NCBI RefSeq assembly: GCF_001949145.1
Contig: NW_019091355.1
Coordinates: forward strand, 5,170,094-5,207,695
DNA from: Acanthaster planci
Taxonomy: Eukaryota > Echinodermata > Asteroidea > Valvatida > Acanthasteridae
DNA length: 37,602 bases
Direction of reading: 5' to 3'
A program made the translations under genes and the position numbers. Of this stretch, positions 9,735 to 17,970 are shown piece after piece. Under the pieces are notes generated by a model, which worked only from the letters and a program-made list of their open reading frames with translations, ran no database searches and was not told where the DNA came from. Within the stretch, counting starts at the first letter, position 1. Each line of letters begins with the position of its first letter.

Positions 9735-10201
9735 CTGCCAGAATCAAGTTTGTGTGATAAGGGGGCCTTTTGCAAATTCTTTTAGCAATGGGTTGTTTTT
9801 AATGAACTTACTAACAAAAATCGTACAACAGAAAACAGTTAAACAAAAGTAACTTATTAAACAAATATTTAAAAACAAGCAAAATTTCTGTTAAGTATCC
9901 AAGGAGATAACACAAATAACTTTTAAAGAACCAAAATTCAGAATAAAAAAATATAAATAAACGGGAAAAATTTGAATGATAGAAATATATTAACCAAAGC
10001 CAAAAAGTAATCATTGTCAAATGCCTTCTGGAAGATGTTCTTGACAATGTGCACCACAATCAACAACCAACTACAAATTTCGGCGAAGTTGGGACACACA
10101 ATGGACGTCACAGCCACGTTGCTCCTTTGAAAGAGAAGCCATCTTCACGAAGTCTTGCCTGATGAGACTGGCAAGTTAAACTGTAGTCTAACTCCACTTA
10201 C
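9735..10201 (-). other. Intron between exons H and I
   Basis: 467 bp, GT-AG, very AT-rich at 9790-10040. No repeat or RNA gene recognised. Confidence 0.85.
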
Positions 10202-10303
10202 TAGCATTGTCGTTGTTCTCGTGGAGTAACAACGTCAGACAGTCCATCACAAGGAACGCCAGGTCTTGGTCCTCCTCTGGAATATTCACCTCCGGAACTG
10301 AAC
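10202..10303 (-). CDS. WDFY3: WDFY3 exon H
   Basis: 102 bp, too short to stand out as an ORF. The acceptor is TGTCTTCAG before 10303 and the donor GCTA|GTAAGT is at 10202. It enters with GT completing a Cys codon and leaves one base. It encodes SVPEVNIPEEDQDLAFLVMD then CLTLLLHENNDNA. Human WDFY3 has LALLVMETLTVLLQGSNTNA here, and the last base joins exon I to give IVFREIGGARC (human GIFREFGGARC). Confidence 0.94.
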
Positions 10304-10746
10304 CTGAAGACAGAGAAAGCACTCTGAAGTTTTGTCAAGGTACTGAAAGGCCAACAGTAGACCCCTTGGGAGTAAAGCGAAATTAAACTGCATGTCTAAC
10401 AAGAGTGTATTGGTGGTCTTAAGGAGAGTGTTGCTTCATAATCAGGGTGTGTCATTCAAAATCAGGGAGCAGGGGTTCGAATCCAGCTACCTGTCGTAGG
10501 CAAGCCACTTTATCCCTACTTCCCTAAACCACCATAAGCACATGCTCAACTACATTCAAGTGAGACGATGGCATCATTCCACTATGATACTTTACAAAGT
10601 TTTCCTTTTCTGGAGAGCATTATATGACAAAGATCCCTTCATTGAATTCAAGCTTGTGATGTTTTAAATGCTCTACCACGCCAGGGCCACATTCAGGAGA
10701 GGCAACAATCTTTATCTCAGCTCTCCCGCACTTTTCCCAGACTCAC
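10304..10746 (-). other. Intron between exons G and H
   Basis: 443 bp, GT-AG. It holds a plus-strand tRNA-type SINE head at about 10410-10530; no other feature seen. Confidence 0.85.
10410..10530 (+). repeat. tRNA-derived SINE, family 3 (degenerate)
   Basis: B-box GGTTCGAATCC at 10474-10484, preceded at tRNA-like distance by TTGGTGGTCTTAAGG. It is followed by GGCAAGCCACTTTATCCCTA, which parallels the tail at 8870-8900. Confidence 0.55.
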
Positions 10747-10919
10747 ATATCTCCTCCTTGGTGTCTGGCTGGTTGTCTTTGAGGGACGCGGCGTACCGGT
10801 GCAGACACGTCACCATGACGGCCAGCAGTCCGACCTCCCTGTACACGTCCTTGTACACTCCGCCGTGCCTCAGGATCCTCAGGAGGCATTTGATGGAGCG
10901 GATCATGCAGCCCACATCA
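10747..10919 (-). CDS. WDFY3: WDFY3 exon G
   Basis: 173 bp. The acceptor is CATTCTGCAG before 10919 and the donor ATAT|GTGAGT is at 10747. One base finishes an Asn codon and one base is left over. It encodes DVGCMIRSIKCLLRILRHGG, then VYKDVYREVGLLAVMVTCLH, then RYAASLKDNQPDTKEEI. Human WDFY3 has FKDVFREVGLLEVMVNLLHK and YAALLKD at this point. Solenoid helices. Confidence 0.95.
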
Positions 10920-11723
10920 CTGCAGAATGGAAACCAAAAGGCCAATGATGAAAAGAGGGTGAAGTCAGAGTTGTCATTTCATTAATAATATTAAGTACTT
11001 CTGGAATTAAAACTAAGGATTCCTCAGAAGTGCCCAAGGTACCGTACTTTTTAAGTCTAAAGAAATCTGTAGAAAGGAGACAACGAGAAGCAGTTACAGT
11101 TTCAGAGTTGGGAGGAGAAATCCAGAAGAAAATTCCAGGCAGGGACTGACAACCAGGCTGGGAATCAAACCCCCGCCGCAGGGATGAAAAGGCGAGGAAA
11201 AAAACCACTATGCCAACCTGACTCCTGCTTCACTACTGCAGGTAACTTTTCACCCAAGCAGCCCAACCAGAAAAAATAAGATAGTTTCTGAATTATACGG
11301 CAATTGCTCACACGCCTGTGGCTGTCAGCTTCTGGCTTTAAACCATGCAAACCCATGCAATTTTACTTTCAACTTTTGGCCACAAACTTTCTCTTCGCTG
11401 TTAATTATCTGAAATTTAACATCTTGCATGCTGTTGATATTCATTACAACTAGAAGAGAACTAGGCTTTGCATGCAGTAAGAGCTTTGTCTATGGAGTTT
11501 TAACAAGGCTGTCCATTTGAGAAGTTAGATTAGTATTTAGACATGCAAGTGGTCTATTGAACCTTTACTTGGGTCGTGTAGTCAATCCTTTTCAAAAGGG
11601 AGGAAAAAAATTCTGGTCACAAATTTGGGAATAGGAGAAAGTACCTCAGCAACAACCAGAATCCAGAATGACTAGGACATATGTTAATCAATGTGCAGGC
11701 CCTTTTTGTCTTTGTAAACTCAC
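10920..11723 (-). other. Intron between exons F and G
   Basis: 804 bp, GT-AG. It contains a minus-strand tRNA-type SINE head at about 11157-11219. The rest is unique AT-rich sequence. Confidence 0.85.
11100..11219 (-). repeat. tRNA-derived SINE, family 4, copy 1
   Basis: Minus strand A-box TGGCATAGTGG (11215-11205) and B-box GGTTTGATTCC (11171-11161), both matching the Pol III consensus. The same B-box and CCCAG context occur at 17864. Confidence 0.6.
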
Positions 11724-11968
11724 TTTCCAGCCTTGATCAGGAGACTAACGCTGCTCAGCTCCTTGTAGGGGACAAAGTTCAGGTTGAAGACGACAAACTC
11801 CAGCAGCTCGAATATCTTGAGCTGGATCTCGGGAAGTTTGGTGGTGGCCCGGTCAATGAACTGCGAGAGGGTGTGCTGGGGCTCCAGGATGAAGTAGTTG
11901 GCATTGTCCGAGTTGTAGATGTTGGTGATGACCTCAAGAATGACGGCGCACAGGCTTCCCGTTGTGGC
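11724..11968 (-). CDS. WDFY3: WDFY3 exon F
   Basis: 245 bp. The acceptor is GTTATGCAG before 11968 and the donor GGAAA|GTGAGT is at 11724. It enters in phase 0 and leaves two bases. It encodes ATTGSLCAVILEVITNIYNS, then DNANYFILEPQHTLSQFIDR, then ATTKLPEIQLKIFELLEFVV and FNLNFVPYKELSSVSLLIKA. The human protein has NANYFILESQHTLSQF, LPEVQNKYFEMLEFVVFSLN and CKELISVSILLK. This is a highly conserved solenoid segment. Confidence 0.96.
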
Positions 11969-11999
11969 CTGCATAACGAGACGACACGTGGTGAAACAT

Positions 12000-13190
12000 T
12001 AGTGGAGCAATTCTAGCGGCAATTCTAGCGACAATAATGGATAGATGTCCAGAATGAGTGAGTGGCCTTAGATGGCTTTCATGGATGGACATACGTGTAA
12101 CTTACAGAAAGCCAGACAGAAAANNNNNNNNNNNNNNNNNNNNNNNNNNNNNNNNNNNNNNNNNNNNNNNNNNNNNNNNNNNNNNNNNNNNNNNNNNNNN
12201 NNNNNNNNNNNNNNNNNNNNNNNNNNNNNNNNNNNNNNNNNNNNNNNNNNNNNNNNNNNNNNNNNNNNNNNNNNNNNNNNNNNNNNNNNNNNNNNNNNNN
12301 NNNNNNNNNNNNNNNNNNNNNNNNNNNNNNNNNNNNNNNNNNNNNNNNNNNNNNNNNNNNNNNNNNNNNNNNNNNNNNNNNNNNNNNNNNNNNNNNNNNN
12401 NNNNNNNNNNNNNNNNNNNNNNNNNNNNNNNNNNNNNNNNNNNNNNNNNNNNNNNNNNNNNNNNNNNNNNNNNNNNNNNNNNNNNNNNNNNNNNNNNNNN
12501 NNNNNNNNNNNNNNNNNNNNNNNNNNNNNNNNNNNNNNNNNNNNNNNNNNNNNNNNNNNNNNNNNNNNNNNNNNNNNNNNNNNNNNNNNNNNNNNNNNNN
12601 NNNNNNNNNNNNNNNNNNNNNNNNNNNNNNNNNNNNNNNNNNNNNNNNNNNNNNNNNNNNNNNNNNNNNNNNNNNNNNNNNNNNNNNNNNTGTGAATGGA
12701 AAGACGTAACTTGCACATAGCCAAACAAAAAAGTGCCATAAACTGGAGGCCCCACAATGATCATGAGGCTCCAACCGACAGGTGGCAATCACTGACAAAT
12801 GGCAGGTGGACTTCACTGATTAATGGCAATAAAGAAACACACCACAAAGTGGAAGCCAAATGGAAAGGTGGCCACAGTAAACAGTTAGCCACAAAGGACA
12901 GAAGGGCCAGTGTGTTGATGGCTACAGAAGTCACATGGCTACCATGATTGTATCGAGGTGATTGTAATCAACAAAGGGACGCAATGTACAGCTATCCTTG
13001 CCAAGAAGATCCTACTGGAAAGTTGGTCATACTGAACAGGTGCCCACAACGGACAGGTCGCTGCCATGAACATGTGGGCAGATGACCGGAATAAGATGAG
13101 GAATGTACCGCACAAGTGGTCAAGAACTAAAGTGTAATGAGCCCAAATCAGCAGGTGGGCCAAAATTCAACCAGGTGCTACATGAAGTAA
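12000..13190. repeat. Degenerate minisatellite around the gap
   Basis: Both sides of the N run carry loosely repeated words of roughly 20-40 bases built on ACAGGTGGCCACAATGG-like sequence (GGTGGC, AATGGCAGGTGG, AAGGTGGCCACAG, ACAGGTGCCCACAA, GACAGGTCGCTGCC). The repeats are too diverged to give an exact period by eye. Confidence 0.5.
12124..12690. other. Assembly gap (567 N)
   Basis: A run of undetermined bases. The flanks look alike: left has CGTGTAACTTACAGAAAGCC and right has GACGTAACTTGCACATAGCC, each followed by an A-rich stretch. This suggests the gap falls in a tandem repeat. Translations through the gap are meaningless. Confidence 0.98.
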
Positions 13191-13987
13191 CAAACAGTGC
13201 AATACCAGCAACACAACATACCTTTAAAAATATTGTCTGAAGTACTTGGAATGCCTGAAGATTCCTGACACTGTTACCTGTAGGCATAAAAATACCTCAG
13301 TTAAAACATCCTCTAAAATATGCCCCTTATGATTAAGTAAAAATTAAGTAAAAATAAGTAAAACTTAAAAATTTAAGTAAAAATCACCTTGCAAAACAAG
13401 TCTTTTTATATGGTGACAGATCATGCAAGGAGTCTGACTTATTACAAAAGGGTTTTTGAAAAGCTTTTCAAAATTCAAATTTCAGATGTGGTGAATTTTG
13501 GGGTTAAGGCCAGGGTGCGTGTACTGCTCATTGTCAATGGAATTTTCTCGGAATTCGACTAGAGACAGTTCTTGGGCCGCATGCACAGACACTGTACAAT
13601 TTTGTTTGCCCAACGCAGAGTACCAGGTGAATCACTGGTTCTCTTCAGATGTTGGGTAAATGACACAAGCTGGCACAAATGCCAGGTGAGAAATCATCGC
13701 AGTTGGGTAATGTTTGCCCAAGCATGGCAACATTTGGACAATTCACCTAGTACCCCCCATGTTCAGCAACAAAACTACCGGTACCAAGCCTTTCTAGGGT
13801 CAAGATTAAAAACACATTGACCAATCACAAGCCTTCCTCCTTTTCTGCATGCCCTCCCGTTCTTTTGCACTCCAAATGGCATTTTGGAATGTCTTCTTTA
13901 CCGTTCTCAGACATGAGTCACTGAGAACGCATTGTCATGTTTGCATGCAAGAACGCCAGCGTCGCAACAAAGATGAGAAGAACATTG

Positions 13988-14740
13988 ACAGGTTGGATGC
14001 TGGGGAAAAAAAGATTAACGGATAGGGTGGGGGAATACTAAAAAACCACAAGAGGTTCAGGTTTGGAAAGAAAAGAAATGCTGATATGGGAAGGGTTGAT
14101 AGTTTTGGCGGGTTGGATGCTCGGAATAAAAATAATGATTACGTGGTTGCGCAGGGAAAAGATTCAATCTAAGAGGGTCCAGGTTGGGATAGAGAATGCC
14201 GAGATGGGATTAATTTTATTTCGTGGTGGGGTGGAGAATAAAACCACACTTGATCCCGGCTGGAATAGAACTTTTGGTGGATTGGATGCTCGGAATTAAA
14301 AAAAAAATTTAGTGGTGGACCGGGAAAAAATAAAAACAACACGTGGTCTAGGTTTGGATAAAGAAATTCTAAGGTAGAAGAATGATTTTTGACGGGTAGG
14401 ATGCTCAGAATAAAAAAAAAATTAGCGGTGGGTCGGGAAAAAAAAAACACATGGTCACGGTTTGGATACACAAAATGCTTAGATAGGAAGAATTAATACT
14501 TTTTTTGGCAGGTTGCGTGCTCAGAATAAACAATATCTAGCAATGTGGCGGGGAAAAATTATTTAGCGGCGGGGCAGTTGAAAATAAAAACCACACATGG
14601 TTCACGTTTGGATAGCAAAGAAATGTTGAGATGGGAAGAATTCATTGACAGGTTGGATGCTCGGAATACGAAAAATGTTTAGCAGTGGGCAGGAAAAAAT
14701 AAATGCCACACGTGGTCAAGGTTTGGATAAAGATATGCGG
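13988..14740. repeat. Imperfect tandem array, ~116-120 bp unit, ~6 copies
   Basis: The marker word GGTTGGATGCTCGGAATAAA (or close variants) recurs at 13991, 14111, 14279, 14395, 14511 and 14651, giving spacings of 120, 168, 116, 116 and 140. A second marker, AGGTTTGGATAAAG-like, recurs in step at about 14056, 14178, 14247, 14348, 14456, 14600 and 14716. Between them lie CCACACGTGGTC-like and AAATGCTGAGATGGGAAGAA-like words. The array is purine-rich and AT-biased. It is intronic and has no coding potential. Confidence 0.8.
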
Positions 14741-15880
14741 TGGCAAGCTTTGTCAATTCAAGATGCAACCGCTAAAAAATGTACGCTGGCCCCATTACTT
14801 AGAGAAATTTACATTTTTAATACATGACGGTCGGTCGGTTGTCAATCTCCGGTTGGATGAAAGCTCCTCAGAGAATTTATTTGAAATACACTCCTGATAG
14901 ATGTTTCTACACTTTAACAGACAACCCACCTACAGACTTCAGACAATGTGTATCATTTGTTGAAAAGGTATTTTTGTGGAATGTAGTGCTGCTGGGTCTG
15001 TGTTCTACTTCAAAGAATTAAGAAAAATTGTGTTAAATCAAGATTACATTAGGAGAGGCAGCATGGTGTCTGGATTGTTATGCAGAAGAGCGCGTCCAGG
15101 TTGAATATTGCTAAGGTTTAATCTAACATTTTAATTTTACCTGCTGTTTGCCAGAAGTTTTTTCCTATCTATGGTGTCAGTAATAACACTCCTTCACACA
15201 TTTTTCTTCGCATACATTTAGTGCCACAGAGATCTTTCTGTGTGCAGAGGCCATGACCGGTCTTTTGTTGTAAAGGAACGCTAAAGACAGGGGATGCCAT
15301 TCGGACGTGGCCAACTGCAGGTACCTCGAACAAAAGAAGGTGTTCCTGGTGTTAGCACGTGTGAGAACAGCCAATAAATTTTTGATTCTGCACCTTGCAG
15401 TTCAGTGTACACACATATAATATCTGCCACTGAGGACAAACTAGAAACTTGCAGTCTGGATGCATCTATACAAAAAAAGGACTGGAACTCCGTGAAACTA
15501 AAATGTTCCATTTCCATATGACTTTTTGAGGAAAAAAAATCATGAGCCCATCCTGATAGGATTTCACATCTTTAGTCAGCTCTAGAGGTTCACAACTTTA
15601 AACATTCAGGACAAATGGGAAATTTATCTCTCTTCACACCTCTCCCATAATTTGAAATAGCTTGGAAGCTCCACTTGGAACACTGTGTTCTCATTCCAGA
15701 ACATGCAGAAATTCTGCTGGGAACACAGCGCCCCCCGGAATGCTGTCTCGGCACGAAAGCTCACCGTTCACGCTGATGCACGAACGTTACAATGGAATGC
15801 TAGCATTCCAGTGCAACTGAACGCGAATGATTTCCAATTTCTGGGAAGCTCACCCGTTTCCCTGCACTCTCCCCACTTAC

Positions 15881-16047
15881 CATTTCCACTGGGCTGCGGA
15901 AGCGTGAACCCTTGAACCTGGAATGGCGCCTCATAGATGCCCGAGTTGGGTCGCAGCTCGGTGTAGCCGCACTGGGTGAGCGACGAGATGAGGAGGACCA
16001 GGTTCCTCAGCGAGTGAATGGACTCCTCGTCGCCCATGGACTCCAAC
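15881..16047 (-). CDS. WDFY3: WDFY3 exon E
   Basis: 167 bp. The acceptor is CCCCTCAG before 16047 and the donor AAATG|GTAAGT is at 15881. It begins with one base finishing a Lys codon and ends with one spare base. It encodes LESMGDEESIHSLRNLVLLI, then SSLTQCGYTELRPNSGIYEA, then PFQVQGFTLPQPSGN. Human WDFY3 has LVNLITSLTTYGVSELKP and APFLLPGFAVPQPAGKG here. The next coding block expected from the human protein is not found before the assembly gap. Confidence 0.94.
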
Positions 16048-16412
16048 CTGAGGGGAAGGACAGAGTCGTGACTGACAACATGTCTTATCCATCTCAGATG
16101 GGGGCGAAATCACCTCCCACCTCCTGAATGAGTTGACAAGAAGCCAAGCAGGAGAAACAAAAAGGACCCAAGAAAAAACCTACAGAGAAGACACTCCCCG
16201 ACCCCCAAAACGATTCCCCACAATTTCATAAACCTGCAGTGGAGACTGATAAATCAGGTCGAATGGATTGCCCAGGGGCACAAAAATCTCAAGAAATGCA
16301 ATCGAGGTATTTAGTTCATGAGTAAAAAAAAATTATACGCTATAGGATTTTGCTGATTAAAAAACAACAAACAAAACACCCAGAAAAGGGGGAAACATCA
16401 AAAAAGACTTGC
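16048..16412 (-). other. GC-AG intron between exons D and E
   Basis: A 365-bp intron with 5' sequence GCAAGTCTTTTT and 3' sequence TTCCCCTCAG on the minus strand. The +1 to +6 bases GCAAGT match the consensus of the minor GC-AG class, although the exon side ends AA rather than the usual AG. No other feature is seen inside. Confidence 0.75.
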
Positions 16413-16599
16413 TTCAAAACGAAGTCGGCGAGGAAGATGTAGCCCTGGCAAGATCGGAACTCATCAAGCAAGACTCTGGACTTGTCGCTGGAGTCCTTGA
16501 GGAAACAGAAGACAGTGAAGCACATCTCCACCTTTTCAAGGGGTGTCAGTTCCTGCACGTGCTGCATGTTGTCCACGCATAAAGCCAGACATCCCTTAT
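16413..16599 (-). CDS. WDFY3: WDFY3 exon D (ends at a GC donor)
   Basis: 187 bp. The acceptor is CATATGCAG before 16599. The donor is read as TTGAA|GCAAGT at 16413/16412. It completes the codon A|AT (Asn) and leaves two bases. It encodes NKGCLALCVDNMQHVQELTP, then LEKVEMCFTVFCFLKDSSDK, then SRVLLDEFRSCQGYIFLADF and VLK. It aligns with human ECLSTCVQNMQ, LSPLEIVEM and CFLKDSSDVSQTLLDDFR. The nearest GT alternatives give the wrong phase for exon E, whereas the GC donor restores KLE opposite human RLE. Confidence 0.92.
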
Positions 16600-16679
16600 C
16601 TGCATATGAAAGAGAAACATCATTATATGTTGGGATTGTGTGCATGTACCGGTAATTCACAAGTGCCTTTAAAGCCTGC

Positions 16680-17222
16680 AAGGGCCAATTTCATAGAGCT
16701 GCTTAAGCACAAAATCTGCTTAACCCCTTCGCGAGGGATCCTCAGCCTGCTTTTCAGCTACTATTCTCAGCTCACACTGAAGCGAACACGGTGAAAGAAG
16801 GCAGACGCTGGCTCTTGTATATATGGTCATTGGCCTTTGTGTGTAGCCCAGAAATGAAAAGACTGAATTTGCATCATGATCACCAGCTTCACAATAGTCC
16901 CCACTTTGAAAAGAGGCAACGGGAATGTGGAAGCGTGAGAATTTGCAGTTTGGCAGGTGGCCTTCGTGGCCAAGCGAGGCTGGAATGATCGGAGTCGGCT
17001 TTCAGAAAAAAGTTTCCGTCGTCGAGGGGTTAAGCGGGAAAAAACTTTGCTTAAACAAAGTTTACCAGCTCAAACTCTATCCGATTGTCATGCTAACCAC
17101 AAAACAGCTAAATATAATCTCAAACCAATATACATCACACAGAGTTTTGGCTGGTTACCTGATTTATCAAGTAAGGTTTTTGGCGCTTAAGCAAATTTTG
17201 TGCTTAAGCAGCTCTATAGCCC
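16680..17222. mobile_element. GCTTAAGC-type MITE, interrupted by a second element
   Basis: The ends 16693-16723 and 17187-17217 are inverted copies matching at 30 of 31 positions (core GAGCTGCTTAAGCACAAAAT). The outer flanks (TTTC next to ATAGAGC) are also alike. The total of ~525 bp includes a ~310 bp insertion at a TTAA (16720-17033). Without it the element would be ~215 bp. Similar ends are, from memory, common in echinoderm and amphioxus DNA. There is no ORF, so it is non-autonomous. Confidence 0.8.
16720..17033. mobile_element. TTAA-flanked element inserted in the MITE (piggyBac-type)
   Basis: Bounded by TTAA at 16720-16723 and at 17030-17033. The left end reads CCCCTTCGCGAGGG after the TTAA. 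The right end, complemented, reads CCCCTCGACGACGG. This short imperfect inverted repeat starting CCC, next to a duplicated TTAA, is the hallmark of piggyBac-superfamily insertions. Deleting one TTAA copy plus the insert rejoins the two halves of the host MITE in sensible order. No transposase ORF. Confidence 0.7.
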
Positions 17223-17807
17223 CTGGTTTCCATATGGTCATTTGTAATGCAGAGTGTGGACACTCGCGGACGAGATGTTGCAAGACGTCATTCCACCAAA
17301 AAATTTAACAAAATGGTGTCCGAAACTCACAAACTCTTCACCAAAAATGCCTTTTTTTGGTGGCAATGTTGCCTCTTGAAGCCATCAAACTCCTGTTTGA
17401 AGTAATTTTTTAAAATCAGCTATTTTGTTGACAACTGGGGCTACATATGCTAGTAATAAGGAGAAAATGGACAAACTGAGTGGTACTAAGCCAGAGAAAC
17501 ATCGTTGTGCGCCTGTCATACCAGCACGCGTGTTTGTATAGGCCTACTTGGCGACTCAACTTTGCCGATCCGTCTGGGGCTGGTTTGCGTTATTTCCAGG
17601 TTATCTGTGATACTTCCGTTTGACATGTTTCCATATATCTACGTTGCAGTTTGCATCTTGATTGCGTTGCTCTCTGTGTTTCTTACGTCGATATGGAAAC
17701 CAGGCTTGATTGTTTTTACTACATGTACCTGTACGACAGTGGTGAGTCCTGTCACTATTAACAGTGAGATAAATAATGAAAGAACGCCTTTGTTACAGTT
17801 TGTGTTT

Positions 17808-17970
17808 AGGGTGGCACAGGTGGCTAAGGTTTAAAGCCCTCTCCTCTTGCCACTGTGGTCCTGGGTTTGATTCCCAGGCCATGGGTCATTCCTTCATTTC
17901 ATATGATGCCACAAGGGTTTTCTCTGCACTCCCTTACCCCCTCCTCTCTCCAGACCAAAAAAAAAAAAGT
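17808..17970 (+). repeat. tRNA-derived SINE, family 4, copy 2
   Basis: A-box-like TGGCTAAGGTT at 17821, B-box GGTTTGATTCC at 17864-17874. The body contains GGGTTTTCTCTGCACTCCC and the element ends in A12 (17957-17968), the expected poly(A)-type 3' end. The direction is opposite to copy 1 and to the gene. Confidence 0.7.

Larger units (their letters stand above)
11969..15880 (-). other. Intron region between exons E and F, with assembly gap and one unseen exon
   Basis: Donor GTAAGT at 15880, acceptor AG at 11969. Exon E ends in phase 1 but exon F starts in phase 0. The human protein has about 20 residues between them, so a small exon (length 2 mod 3, about 60 bp) must lie here. I could not find it in the readable sequence, which leaves the 567-base N run. 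The region also contains a decayed minisatellite (12691-13190) and a 116-120 bp tandem array (13990-14740). Positions 14820-15870 show nothing recognisable. Confidence 0.8.

Noticed and set aside
12058-12816. Long open frames on both strands across the N run
   Set aside because: They are open only because the undetermined bases cannot encode stops.
13860-13925. Minus-strand TFQNAIWSAKE, loosely like the missing WDFY3 block LQNAFLKAK
   Set aside because: The only nearby donor (GTGCAA) gives phase 1 where phase 0 is needed, no good acceptor frames it, and the match is short.
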